From Bryoerythrophyllum caledonicum (lineage: Eukaryota; Streptophyta; Bryopsida; Pottiales; Pottiaceae): a stretch of 64,000 nucleotides of DNA. Positions 24,906 through 35,502 of this stretch are shown piece by piece. A program made the position numbers and the translations under genes. The stretch covers positions 22,206,462 through 22,270,461 of the forward strand of contig OZ020517.1 of the NCBI GenBank assembly GCA_963971425.1, in the 5' to 3' direction. The notes under the pieces were generated by a model that was not told the origin of the DNA, did no database searches, and saw nothing but the letters and a program-made list of their open reading frames with translations. The stretch's first letter is position 1; each line of letters starts with the position of its first letter.

Positions 24906-25691
24906 TGTAGACCAATTACTAAATGTGGTGGTCTGAGTATTTATTTCTTTTCCTCTAGCCTAGGTTGCTAAGCAGTTGATAGTTTCTTCTGTAAACAATT
25001 ATTTTTATTGTTTACGGAGGCAACGATAATGGTTTAGTCACCGTTTTTCCAGGTTTGTCTCTAATTGTGTTCTCACCTATTGGCACGATGTTATCTTTGA
25101 ACGATGTGTTTGTGTACGACAATTGTTAAAATTGGCGCATGGAGGCGTTTGTGTAGGTGGTTTCCGGTTTGAAACCACCCAGGGAGTTGTGGAATTATAA
25201 AAAAGCATAGAACTTAGCCCTAGTTAGTGATTAGAGTTGGTGCCGTGTGACGGCTAGGTTAATGGTGGTGTCTTTTGGCACCTCATTTGGGACTTGGAGC
25301 CCAAATGGCCTCCACGTGTGATTGAGGGAGACTCATCTTTCTCAAGTTGAGTCTCCTACGTGTAGAGGTGAGGGTGTATCTCCACACCATCACTCTTTAA
25401 GAGTGGCATGGACTTGACTTGTTATATGGCATAAACAAGTTTTGTTTATTTGTTTAGTAAAGGGGTCCTTGTAGACCAATTACTAAATGTTGTAGTCTTG
25501 GTACTATTTATTTCTTATCCCCTAGCCTAGGTTGCTAAATGGGTGATAGTTTCTTTTGTAAACTATTATTTTTGTTGTTTACGGAGGCAGTGGTGATGGT
25601 TTAGTCACTATTTGCTCGGGGTTTGTCTCTAATTGTGCGCTCTCACCTATTGGCACAATGTTGTCTTTGTACGATGTGTTTGTGCACGACA
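24906..25691 (+). repeat. 3' LTR of element A
   Basis: Follows a purine-rich tract (gaagggggcaagtaaagggg). Structure: a 216-bp block (24906-25121), about 350 bp of middle sequence, then a second copy of the first block (25470-25691) preceded again by agtaaagggg. It starts TGTAGACC and ends CACGACA. The same block-middle-block plan is seen in B, so it belongs to the family. Confidence 0.75.
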
Positions 25692-25989
25692 CTCATATTT
25701 TTGTTATATTTACTAATAACTAGTAACAATTATTGAGCACAGCTACGTAACTTTGGGGGTACATGGAAAACATAATTGTGACTCACTAGCTGCTAAATTT
25801 AGGACGTTCCAAAATGTCAACAACTACAAATTTGGGATTCTTAAGAGACAGCCTGAACTTGCTGTCACTACAACTGGAATGCTTGCAACAATGTCAACTG
25901 CGAACATGCCATCACAACAAAGACTTTTTCTGACTTGCAACTACAAAATGAATCCTTGGGTTCTATGAATTATAATGGATTTGAGTGCT
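25692..25989. other. Flank between element A and the Tc1-like remnant
   Basis: AT-rich; no recognised gene. May include the degraded 5' part of the Tc1-like element. Confidence 0.4.
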
Positions 25990-26763
25990 AGAGTGTTTGT
26001 AGCAAAACTGAGTGTTGGTAGAGGTCAAAATTGTTGGGTATATGGTCTCTGCAGAGTTTAGGTTCTGGCAAATGAATTGCAGCAAGGAAGCAGTTTTTGA
26101 GCGAGAAACACAAAGTAGACACGCTAACATTTGCAAAGGCACACAAGAGATGGACTTTATCAGATTGGCACAACATTATGTGGACAAACGAGTCTTCTTT
26201 TGAAATTGGAAAGACGTCCGGATAAGTCAAGGTTTGGCATCGAGGGCATGAACGCTACTCATTGGATTGCATAGCCCCCACATTCTAATCGGGCCGCACT
26301 TCCATCATGATTTGGGGTGCCTTCAACGGCTTTGATAAGTGCCCTACTATTGTTATGCCACTTCACAAATGCACAAGCGAAGATTTTGTGAATATTGTAT
26401 ATGAAGGTCGCTTAAGTGGCTTTTATATTATGCATGATGAACGTGAGAATTCTTATGCTCATGGAAGACGGCGTCCTAGTGCATTGTAGTAAATACACTG
26501 AAAGCTGGAGAGTGACGCATCGCATTAAAAAGCTTAAGTGGCTGGCAAACTTGCCGGACTTGAACCCTGTAGAAAACCTACGGATGATTGTAAAGGATTG
26601 TGTACAAAATGGGCCGATATCAAAAAACCAAGAAGAAATGATTGAATCCATTGAACGGGCATGGGAGGGCATCTCTAAGGAAATAATTGAGATCCTCATT
26701 GCTAGCATGCCTCAACGTATGAAGGTTGTAATTGACGCTAAAGGTGGTAGCATAAGATGGTAG
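25990..26763 (+). pseudogene. Tc1/mariner transposase remnant
   Basis: The translated frames carry the hallmark Tc1-like blocks in order: RWTLSDWHNIMWTNESSF near 26148-26201, SIMIWGAFNG near 26301, LMEDGVLVHCS near 26453 and LANLPDLNPVENLRMIVKD near 26545. The catalytic triad region (WTNESSFE; MEDG; DLNPVEN) is visible but frames shift near 26200 and 26410, and a stop interrupts. The 3' end TGGTAG (26758) closes an open 115-codon frame. It is a dead copy; terminal inverted repeats were not found by eye. Confidence 0.8.
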
Positions 26764-27284
26764 GTAGTATATTCTAAGATACTTTATTGTTGTATGATTT
26801 TGCAAGTTTGTTGTAAAATTTTCTTCTTGCAATAAAGTAAACTTCATTACCTTTCTAATGCACTTTTCTATACATGATTTGGCCCAAAATTGAATCTGTA
26901 ATGCCAATTCAAAATTACATCTCCATGTCTGTTTACTGCCCTATGGATACAATAAACATAACTCATTTGCAAGGTACTACATGAAATTGGATAATAAAGT
27001 GCAAAAACGCTTTACATGTATGATTTGTTATTAGATTACATGTTGAAATATAGATACACAAGGCATGCAGTGAGTACTACCTAGTGTGAAACTAGATACA
27101 TAAAATGAATCTAAAATAAATTACTAACTCCGTCTATTTAAAACATGTTGAGTACAAATACCGCAAGTATTACAAAATGGACAAATTATTTCACTCACAT
27201 AAGTGTAGTCTGGAAAGTGCCAAAAAACAAGATTCTCTGCCGTTCACGTAAGAGGAAAAGGAACAAGTCACAAGCCAAACATCA
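26764..27284. other. AT-rich spacer downstream of the DUF212 gene
   Basis: No gene recognised. An aataaa on the + strand (26831) could terminate the old transposase transcript. On the minus strand this stretch is the 3' flank of the DUF212 gene. Confidence 0.45.
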
Positions 27285-29156
27285 CTAGGATTGGTACGAG
27301 AGAGCATGGAATATACAAGTGACTAGAACTCCCCAAACGCCGCCCACAAGAACTTCCACTTTGGTATGCCCAATGGACTCCTTCAAGGGCAGGAGGCGCC
27401 ATCCGTCCTGGTGGCCGAGCTCTTGGATATCCACTTCGCCCACCTTCATGGTCGGCAACTGCTCCGCCAGCTCGAAGAAGGCTCTAGACCTTGTGTAAGA
27501 TCCGTTACTCGGTGCATTGCTGGGTGCTTTGCTGTCCTGCAGAGTCACCACAGCGGACGGCCTTTCCTTGGACGTGGTGGTGTTGTCCATGAAAGCGAGC
27601 TCGGCTTCGATGGGGTCCCGGGCAAGCTCCGCGCCAATTGGTGTGGGCGCTGGCACTGCTTGTTCCTCAGATTGAGGGAGGGGCACATATGACACAACCA
27701 TCGTGTTTATCACCTTGGCCTGCTTTCCGACAGCATTTCTTACGCCCTGTAATACAATCGATCACGTCAGCTTCAAGGCAGCAACATACATTCTGGAGCT
27801 CACTCTAGATTTAACCCTTGAACCTCACATATTCTACTCCTAAAACACGAAAATTGTATCCAAATTTAGCAAGACATATTGTTAGAATGAAGATTCTTCA
27901 ACTAACAACTTTCATTTGGAGGTCATTTCAAAATGTGAACCTTATGATGTTCCAATACGACACCATAAATGTATAATACATGACCATTTTGCAACTTCTC
28001 AAACATGTAGTAGGTGCAATAATGATCTAGCCTTGAAATGCCATGTGTCATTGGATCCGGCTTAACACAAACACAAACACAAACTTCTGTACCTCTTGTA
28101 TACATCAATTCTTACACCTTGTATGTCAAATACACAGAAAACATCATTGGTTGCAACCCAAATGTGGCTTCTCAGACCTTAAAGGGTTAGATACTCGCCA
28201 CATTTTCCAATCAATGTTTGATCAGCGTTTACCTGAGCATCGTACATCACGATGCCTGCTAGAATAACAGACAACCCGAACATTCCATCTGAGAATCCTC
28301 TGCACGCGAAGAGAATCCATCCAGCGATGAGAAAGATGTGTAAAAATCACAACCGGTTACACGGACTGGAAACCCTTTATGTAACTTTCGACATTGCTCA
28401 CTATTATAGAAACTTAATCCAAGCAAGGCAATCATCGTGATGAATCCGTCGCCAGTTGCATCCGCACCTTTCAAAAGCAAGAGCTGTTGCCGCTGCTGTG
28501 ACGGCCTGCAACGCAAATGCACAAAGAAGAGCACTTTACAATATACGCCTTACTGTCGATGTTTAAGAAATCAACACTTATGAACGGCCTTAAACTGGAC
28601 TATCATTCCTAAATCAAAGAACAAAATCAAGTTGACTTACAGCAGAGTGAGAGGAGGGCATGCCACCCGACTTGACCACCAGCTTCCAGTTGAAACCCTG
28701 ACCAGCCAAGGCTGCTGCAAAGGGCTTAGCGAGCTGGGCGAGAGCGCTTGCTGTCGCAGCAGAAACTAGTACCTGCTCATAATTCCAGTCCGAATCCAGA
28801 CTTGAGCAACACATTCCAATCTCTGGTTCGCCCTAAACTAAGGCATGCATGTATCTATCAAAGCAACATTTTGGTTTTCTATGAAGATATATCTATCAAG
28901 ATATCCTACTCCATGCTTGCTCCATGGAAACTAGGGTTCTCACCTGATTGGACGCCAACTCTTCTAGACCAGCTCGAACATGCATTCGCGACGCTCCTCG
29001 TCGCTCCTCGACACGCATTCTCGTCGTGTGTTGTGAGAACCTCCGCTCTCCCCACCACTCGCACCGTCCCAATTTCAGGCTCCCTCCCGGCTGGATCCGC
29101 TCACAGGAATGCTGCCCGTAGAGCACTGCTTGGCCCTGACCCGACAGGCACGCCAT
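27285..29156 (-). CDS. Plastid-type DUF212 protein (acid phosphatase/haloperoxidase-related), frameshifted
   Basis: Five exons on the minus strand with GT-AG borders: 29156-28944, 28772-28641, 28505-28414, 28255-28233 (23-bp microexon) and 27746-27285. Features in order: an N-terminal stretch rich in Arg and Ser suited to a plastid transit peptide; LAQLAKPF; KSGGMPSSHSA, the PAP2-like active-site signature of the DUF212 family; AVTAAATALAFE; GDGFITMIALLGL; IVMYDAQ; GVRNAVGKQAKVIN; and LKESIGHTKVEVLVGG. It resembles the Arabidopsis protein encoded by At3g61770 as I remember it. The exon lengths sum to 922, one more than a multiple of three: in exon 28505-28414 the frame changes at GAAAGGTGCGG, between ALAFE and GADATGDG. 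This is either a real 2-bp loss or a sequencing error. The stop is TAG followed at once by TGA. Catalytic activity of this family is not established. Confidence 0.85.
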
Positions 29157-29575
29157 GGCGGCAGCCGGATGATCGAGCAACCGCCCCGTCATGACGAAAC
29201 CAAAAACCAACCCCAAATTCCGCCCTAAAACTCTCAGAAGTCACTCCACCGCCAGCCGACATGGCCACGCTCGCATCATCAGACTGGCAAATAGATAGGG
29301 AAACCTGGAAATCAGCGTCCTCAGGGTGTCCGAAGTGAGCTACATTTTGCAGTCGGGACGGAGCTTCGGAGGTTGTTATGCGGACAGGGACAGATAGCAT
29401 TCGACGACGACCAGGGGCGGATTGATGGCCGAGGACGTGTATCCTCTTTCGCTGCCAGGATGCGGATGCAACCAACACCACCCGGTTCCGAGCGACAGAC
29501 TTTTGGCGACGATGGATGTGTGGGACATGTCGTTTCCGCGTTGCGAATGAGAGCCGTGCATGGGCTTCGGTGCTG
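29157..29575. other. 5' flank of the DUF212 gene
   Basis: GC-rich, no distinct gene on either strand. Likely holds the DUF212 promoter and 5' UTR (minus strand). Confidence 0.5.
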
Positions 29576-29865
29576 TGCGACCACGTCCTACAACCGTGAC
29601 GTAATCCTATAACCGGAACCGTGCCACCACATCCTACAGTATAACGGTGATCGTTTCCTGCCGCGAACCACGTCCAATAACCGTGACAGTCGTCCTATCG
29701 TCCTCCTATAACCGTGATCGTCCTCCTACGACCGTATTCGTGCGACCACGTCCTATAACCGTCATAGTCGTCCTATCGTCCCCATGTAACCATGATAGTC
29801 CTCCTAAACCGTAATCGTGCGACTACGTCCTATAACCGTGGTTGTCGTCTACCGTTGACCTATAA
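29576..29865. repeat. Degenerate minisatellite of CCTATAACCGTGA-type units
   Basis: Words such as accacgtcctataaccgtga, gtcgtcctatcgtcc and gtcctcctaaaccgt recur every 20-40 bp with variable spacing. No coding potential. Confidence 0.8.
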
Positions 29866-29934
29866 CTAGTTGCATTAGAAATCTACAGACCTAATAGATT
29901 ATTCAGACCACCATGTGGGCCACTTGTGTAATTA

Positions 29935-30485
29935 GGGTCGCTTCACACCTGGCGGAGTCGAGAGTCCGTCCGTCAAAAAATTTGCCCAAACTATGGCCAG
30001 AGTCCAAACTTTTGGATTAAAGAAAACCATTAGAATGTATATATTGAAGCCTTTGGGCGGTTGTAGTGTAAAGCCCCAAAGCCCAAGTTCTAAGTCCAAA
30101 ACCCATATCATTACGCCAAAAAAAAAATCAGCCCAGAAAAATCAGCCAATAAAAATGAGACATAAAAAACCAGCCATAAAATTCAGCCGCTTTCATCTAC
30201 CGGTCTAGATCTTGTCAGATTTTGATTGTTTTATTGAAAAAATCAACGGACTCTAAAAGGAAGTTTGGATCGACTAAAAAAGGTGATTCAAGTTTTGCTC
30301 GAGAGTCCGTCGCCTTGGCGCCAAAACTCTCCAAAAGTACTGCCATATAGGCACATTGGAAGACGACGGCCTTTGGACTTTGGCCTTTGGTGTGAATGCC
30401 CAGAGGCAAGACTTTGGCCAGCCAAGTAATTTCATTGGTGGAAACCGACGGACTCTCAACTCGGGCATTAGGTGTGAAGCAGCCC
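29935..30485. mobile_element. 551-bp MITE with GGG termini
   Basis: Terminal inverted repeats of about 38 bp: left GGGTCGCTTCACACCTGGCG then GAGTCGAGAGTCCGTC; right (reverse complement) GGGCTGCTTCACACCTAATG then GAGTTGAGAGTCCGTC. Flanks TTA (left) and TTG (right) could be a mutated 3-bp target duplication, as for Harbinger/Tourist elements. No transposase. Confidence 0.72.
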
Positions 30486-30774
30486 TTGGATTTTCTATGG
30501 TTGATGGTCAGAAGTGTTCAAAACAACGATTGGACGAAAGAAGAATGATCTAAGTTCGGTCCTCAACAAAAAGAAGACTAGAAAATAACCAACCCCTTAC
30601 TCAAGCCGCATAATTCATAATAACGGAATAATTCACACCCGATCAAAACATTCAAACAAATATTGTTTTACTTCCAACACCATATGGACCACACTTTCTA
30701 CCTCCCCATCTATCCTTAAATGGCTCCTTTTGAGCTTCTTGTTCTATTATATAGTGTCTACTCTCAAGAGGGGA
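30486..30774. other. Intergenic spacer left of element B
   Basis: No gene or repeat recognised. This is the original left flank of the 348-bp sequence duplicated around element B. Confidence 0.5.
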
Positions 30775-31122
30775 AAGTAGCTCCATGCTACTAATCCTTT
30801 CTCCAATGGACATCGCTTTAGTGATGGAACGAACATATACTTTATTCATACCGGTCTTCTTCGGAGACCAGTGTTCTTCTTTTTCTTCTTGAAAAATAAT
30901 TATTACAAAATTTTGAATGTTCTACTTGAAAAGTAACTCAAATTTACATATCATGTAGAACTAAAAATATATATACGAGATAGCAAAAATGGGTTATTGG
31001 AAAGTGCAAAAATGTATGGACTCACTTAATGTACTTTCTAGTTCACTTTGGAGATTACAACAATTATTATTTTGCAACCGATTCATATTGGTCTCATCAA
31101 GATCAAGTTTGGAAATATCTAT
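30775..31122. repeat. 348-bp flanking direct repeat, left copy (X)
   Basis: About 99% identical to 42431-42778 in the same orientation. It abuts the outer end of the 3' LTR of element B. Not present in element A or its LTR, so it is genomic flank rather than element. Confidence 0.93.
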
Positions 31123-31948
31123 TGTCGTGCACAACCGCATCGTGCCAAGATAACATCGTGCTAATCAGGTGAGAACGCACAGTCAGAGACAACTCGAGAG
31201 TAACGGTGACATAACCACCACCGTTACCTCTATAAAACAATAATACAATGCACACTTACACACTTTCAGCAATCCAGACTTGGGAAAAAAAGAAATAAAT
31301 GACCCATGACCTCGTACACCAAGAAGTAGTAAGCGGTCTCCAAGTACCCCTTTACTAATAAATAAGTAGAAAATACTCATAAACTACACATAGTCAAGCC
31401 AATGCCATTCTTAAAGAATGGTCGCATAATAACAATGAAGTTCAAGAAGTGCACGCACGCACGCACTCTCTCACTCCATCACGTGGGAGACTCAACTTGA
31501 GAAAGATGAGTCTCCCCACACTACACGAGGAGGTCATTTGGACTCCAAGTCCCAAATGAGGTATCAAAAGACACCACCAAGGCCCTAAAAGTCAAAGAAC
31601 ACTAATACTAACTCTAATTAACAACTAAAGCTAGCATCTAGGATTTCCTTGGGCCATTTAACCTCCTAGTTGGTTTACAAAGCGTAAACCAACCTCCACA
31701 AACCTTCCAACGCGTCGAACCTGACAGCTGTCATGCACAACCGCATCGTGCCAAGATAACATCGTGCTAATCAGGTGAGAACGCACAGTCAGAGACAACT
31801 CGAGAGTAACGGTGACATAACCACCACCGTTACCTCTATAAAACAATAATACAATGCACACTTACACACTTTCAGCAATCCAGACTTGGGAAAAAAAGAA
31901 ATAAATGACCCATGACCTCGTACACCAAGAAGTAGTAAGCGGTCTCCA
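31123..31948 (-). repeat. 3' LTR of element B
   Basis: On the minus strand it starts TGGAGACC (31948) after a purine tract and ends CACGACA (31123). It contains two 220-bp direct repeats, 31948-31729 and 31342-31123, differing at one base (CATGACA versus CACGACA), around a middle block (31724-31357) that is also present at the 5' side of the element (42430-42059). The second 220-bp copy is preceded by its own agtaaagggg. Confidence 0.8.
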
Positions 31949-31973
31949 AGTACCCCTTTACTCGCCCCCTTCG
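31949..31973 (-). other. Polypurine tract of element B
   Basis: Minus strand reads gaagggggcgagtaaagggg immediately before the 3' LTR. Element A has gaagggggcaagtaaagggg in the same place. Such a tract primes plus-strand DNA synthesis. Confidence 0.75.
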
Positions 31974-32193
31974 CCCGTGCTGAAGCCCCTTTCACACCGG
32001 CGAACCACACAGTTTACATGTAAACTGAATGATAACCGCGAATGAAAACCTCTCAAAACCATAGAATCACTGTAATCCACATGAAAAGGCGCTAAAAGAC
32101 TTAACAAACAAAGGGTAGGCCGGGTGCAAGTAGAGCCCCATCGTTAATCGCCTCTAACATATTTTTAATGCTAGACTTTGTCCACTCAGACCC
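31974..32193 (-). other. 3' untranslated segment between pol stop and polypurine tract of B
   Basis: Collinear with 24660-24880 in A. No open frame of note. Confidence 0.6.
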
Positions 32194-32469
32194 TCAACGT
32201 GCTAAACACTCAGGACAAGACCATTGATCCACTGGTACTTCCAACAGAGGTGGAGTTAAGCATTCTAAATGCCACCCCGTAGAACATAAGTCACAAATAA
32301 CCATAGTGGCTGCCCTTTTGGCACTACCACACAACCGACAACGTAATCCAGCAGAGATGTGAGAGAGACCAGGGTGTATTGTCCCATCAACATGTGGCAA
32401 GTGACAAGGTGCACAATTACATGTGTGATCCTTCCACTTCTTGCCATCACGACCCTCCAACACTAACAC
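32194..32469 (-). CDS. Element B C-terminal PHD finger segment
   Basis: In frame with the integrase upstream but separated from it by a TGA at 32470-32472 (element A has a Gly codon there). It holds a Cys/His-rich lead (CNCAPCHLPH) and then a canonical PHD finger in Cys4-His-Cys3 order: CRLC, ICDLC, WHLEC, CPEC, with the Trp two residues before the final Cys pair. PHD fingers commonly read histone H3 tails, so this domain could guide integration, in the way chromodomains do in chromoviruses; that is inference. The TGA stop at 32194 is conserved in A. Confidence 0.88.
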   Translation of the reverse strand: MLVLEGRDGKKWKDHTCNCAPCHLPHVDGTIHPGLSHISAGLRCRLCGSAKRAATMVICDLCSTGWHLECLTPPLLEVPVDQWSCPECLAR

Positions 32470-33081
32470 TCATGAGTCCTTCACCTCACGAACTCTCAAG
32501 ATTACCCTTCTTGCTGTCACATCCAAGGTGGTGGGCGCTGCTTGCTGCAAATACACATAGTCTCCAGGTGTGAAACGCCGCACCTGCGGTCGATAACCAC
32601 CTCCTCGTATTGTAGCATAGCGCAACGTATCCCGATGTTGAGCAATGGAGAGGTTCTCCAATGCCATAGGCATCACCCTTTTGAACAACTCTGCACGTTG
32701 CTCACACACTTGAGCCCACGTGTCTGGATTGTCCATGTTAGCCAACACGGTGTCAGCATCTGCTTGAATGGCCTTCGGTAAAACCGGGTGCCTTCCAAAT
32801 AATAGATAGTAAGGTGAAAAAGACGCCAAGGATGCCTGTTTGCTGAACCGATAGCCCATTGCTATCCATGGTAGCTGTAAATCCCAATCCTGGTGATGTC
32901 CTTTCTTCAAGCTGTACTTCCGGAGCCCCCTCTTGACGGTTTGCACCATGCGCTCCGCCAATCCATCTGTTTTGGGGTAATCCCTCGAAGTAGTGCGATG
33001 ATCAATCATCGCTTGCTCACACAACGTCTGAAACTCACCCAAGAATTCTCTGCCTTGGTCTGTAAGTACCTCTGCTGGAGC
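32470..33081 (-). CDS. Element B integrase core, C-terminal part
   Basis: Continues the frame after the TGA at 33082. TDQGREF carries the second catalytic Asp and GLAERMVQTVKRGLR the catalytic Glu of the integrase DD35E triad, followed by the typical Ty3/gypsy LPWIAMGYRFS and PYYLLFGRHP motifs, a linker, and FTPGDYVYLQ of the C-terminal SH3-like region. No chromodomain follows; the PHD finger takes that place. Confidence 0.9.
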   Translation of the reverse strand, partial: APAEVLTDQGREFLGEFQTLCEQAMIDHRTTSRDYPKTDGLAERMVQTVKRGLRKYSLKKGHHQDWDLQLPWIAMGYRFSKQASLASFSPYYLLFGRHPVLPKAIQADADTVLANMDNPDTWAQVCEQRAELFKRVMPMALENLSIAQHRDTLRYATIRGGGYRPQVRRFTPGDYVYLQQAAPTTLDVTARRVILRVREVKDS

Positions 33082-35319
33082 TCAAAAGCGACTCAGAATA
33101 CGGTTAAGAAACGAATAAGCAGCTCCCTCACTGAACTTATCAGGCAATGCCACTAACTCTATCCATTTCGAGAAATGCTCGATGATTACCAACACATACT
33201 TGTTGTGTCGAGGTGTCACTGGCAATGGACCTACAAAATCCAAGCTCCATCTATATCCTAAGCCCATAATTGGCAAAGGTTGTAACTGAGGCATTGGAGC
33301 GTTAAAAGACGCTCGTACCCTGTCACACACCATACACCGAGCCACTAAAGCTTGCACTTGGGATTGCATTCCACGCCACCAGTAGTGAATCTGAAGTAGA
33401 CTAAAAGTCCTCCGCACTCCAAAGTGTCCAAGGTCCTCATGTGTGTCTTTAATCAGTTTCACTCTTTCTATTGGAGTTGGTACTACCTTCTTAGTACCAT
33501 CTGGCCACACTCTCACAAGGTGAGTCCTCTCCCACACAAACCTCTTAGCTCGTTGTAGAACCCTATCTCTCTCCTTATGAGACCATGAAGCCATCGTTTC
33601 TCCATCTTGCAAAAACTGCATCACATTCGTGTCTTCGTGAATATCTCTGGCGCCCCCAGACTCCTCACCTCCATCCTCATCTACTATGGCCACAGTAGCT
33701 TCCCCGGTGGTGTCTCCCTTCATTGCCAATATCCCCAGAAAACCCGAACAATGCCACCCTGACAACGGGTCGGTTTCACCCTCAATATGCCACCTAGCGC
33801 CTGTATCATCCTCTTGGTTTGGAATTGGATTGCGGCTAAGGCCATCTGCATCCATATTAACCAAACCTGCCCTATGAACCACCTTGAAGTCATACTCCAT
33901 CAACATCAAGGCCCACCGTACCAATTTTCCTGTCAATTTATCATACTCCATCAACCATTTCAACGGCTGATGATCTGTAACTAACAGAAATTCGTTACCA
34001 TAAAGATAACACCGAAAATGAGCAATTGCCCATATCGCAGCCAAACATTCCCCCTCATACGAGCTATACTGAGCCTCAGCATTGTTGTTGGACCGGCTGG
34101 CATACGCAATCACAAATTCCTTACCATCATCATCCATTTGCGTCAATACTGCACCAATCCCCAACGAGCTCCAATCTATGTGTAGCTGGTATGTCCTTCC
34201 TGCTATAGGCCTCCGAAGTATTGGTGCTGATGCCAAACGGTCTTTCAATTGTTGAAAGGCCGCCTCTTGCTCATCTCCCCAGATCCAAGGTTCATCATTC
34301 GTTGTCAACATGGTTAATGGCTTGGCAATAGCACTGAAAGTTTTGACAAACTTTCTATAATAGTTACACAACCCCAGAAATGCTCTCAACCTACTAACAT
34401 CTCGTGGTCTAGGAATAGACATCACTATTTCCACTTTGCTAGCTACCACACCTAATCCACTTGGATAAATCATGTGGCCTAAATACTCAATGCGATCAAA
34501 GTAGAATTTGCACTTACCAGGGTGCAGCTTTAATCCATCAAGCCTCAATCTAGCAAAAACCTCCATCAAGTGTAGTCTATGTTGTTTTCGATTCCTGCTA
34601 AAGACAATGATGTCATCAATATTGCATCTCACGAAATCCAACCCCGAGAATACTCTGTCCATGACCCTTTGAAATTCTGCTGGAGCATTCTTCAATCCAA
34701 ACCGTAGAAACTTCCATTGAAACAACCGGTCCTTCCCATCCCTGTCAATGCCCCAGAACGCGGTTTTCTCCTTATCTTCCTCTCTCAATCCAATCTGGTG
34801 GTATCCAGAGCATAAATCCAACGTACTAAACACCTTGGCATGGCCAATGGCCTCAAAATTCTCCTCAGGAGTTGGCATTGCATAACGGTCTGACTTAGTG
34901 AATTTATTAATTCTCCTATAGTCACCACACATCCTTTTCTCAGTCCAATTACCATAAATGTCCTTCTTGGATGGCATAACCGTTGCTGATGCATACTCAC
35001 AATCTGGAGGAGCCAACTCTACCAACCCTGCAGCCATCGATTCTTCAGTGCGAGCACAAATCATCTTCTGCTCCATGTCGCTGTACTTGTATGGCTTTCG
35101 ATAAATTGGTGTTTCGTCGGTTATGTTAATATGCACTTCTTGCCCCTTCAACACTCCCAAATCATGTAAACTGAAAGCAAAACAATCTAAATACTCCTTC
35201 AGGAACTCATGTTCTTCCTCCTCCACTGCTCCATCCGCCAGGCCTACTCTTGGTTTCCAAGTGTCCTTAGTCACCACCTCCTTCGGTTCCTTTAGAGCAG
35301 GGTTTTCCACCCTTGGTTG
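33082..35319 (-). CDS. Element B RT-RNase H-integrase N-terminal part
   Basis: About 745 codons after the TAG at 35320. RT motifs: PIYRKPYKYS, MCGDYRRINKFTKSD, FSTLDLCSGYHQI, FLRFGLKNAPAEFQ, and the catalytic NIDD in place of the usual YxDD. RNase H: HIDWSSLGIGAVL, YASRSNNNAE, YEGECLAAIWA, VTDHQPLKWL. Integrase: zinc-binding H-x4-H and CMVC pair, SLDFVGPLP with the first catalytic Asp. The frame ends at TGA 33082-33084, inside the integrase core just before GAPAEVLTDQG-like sequence; A has GGA at that codon, so this is a nonsense change private to B. Confidence 0.95.
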   Translation of the reverse strand, partial: QPRVENPALKEPKEVVTKDTWKPRVGLADGAVEEEEHEFLKEYLDCFAFSLHDLGVLKGQEVHINITDETPIYRKPYKYSDMEQKMICARTEESMAAGLVELAPPDCEYASATVMPSKKDIYGNWTEKRMCGDYRRINKFTKSDRYAMPTPEENFEAIGHAKVFSTLDLCSGYHQIGLREEDKEKTAFWGIDRDGKDRLFQWKFLRFGLKNAPAEFQRVMDRVFSGLDFVRCNIDDIIVFSRNRKQHRLHLMEVFARLRLDGLKLHPGKCKFYFDRIEYLGHMIYPSGLGVVASKVEIVMSIPRPRDVSRLRAFLGLCNYYRKFVKTFSAIAKPLTMLTTNDEPWIWGDEQEAAFQQLKDRLASAPILRRPIAGRTYQLHIDWSSLGIGAVLTQMDDDGKEFVIAYASRSNNNAEAQYSSYEGECLAAIWAIAHFRCYLYGNEFLLVTDHQPLKWLMEYDKLTGKLVRWALMLMEYDFKVVHRAGLVNMDADGLSRNPIPNQEDDTGARWHIEGETDPLSGWHCSGFLGILAMKGDTTGEATVAIVDEDGGEESGGARDIHEDTNVMQFLQDGETMASWSHKERDRVLQRAKRFVWERTHLVRVWPDGTKKVVPTPIERVKLIKDTHEDLGHFGVRRTFSLLQIHYWWRGMQSQVQALVARCMVCDRVRASFNAPMPQLQPLPIMGLGYRWSLDFVGPLPVTPRHNKYVLVIIEHFSKWIELVALPDKFSEGAAYSFLNRILSRF

Positions 35320-35502
35320 CTATTGAATCCCCTGTGAAGGAGACTCCCCTCCTTCCTCCTCAATAACACTCCCAAGTCCTTCCAATTGACCCAATTTGTC
35401 AATTTCTTCCATGTGAAGAGCTGTGTGTTCTTCCAAGAAGATCTTCTCCACAACATCCTCCAAATCCATCCTCTGGTGAGCCAATCTGCTCCCTTCACTC
35501 TA
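35320..35502 (-). other. Inter-stop linker between methyltransferase and RT of B, with TAG readthrough-like context
   Basis: A 59-codon in-frame segment lies between TAG 35500-35502 and TAG 35320-35322 and encodes a charged helical stretch (KIFLEEHTALHMEEIDKLG). Both TAGs are at the same places in element A (4705 and 4887). The second sits in CAA-TAG-CAA-CCA, which fits the UAG-CARYYA consensus known for stop-codon readthrough in plant RNA viruses. Confidence 0.7.

Noticed and set aside
32194-32469. Chromodomain at the integrase C-terminus
   Set aside because: The Cys/His spacing is that of a PHD finger; no chromodomain aromatic cage pattern is seen.
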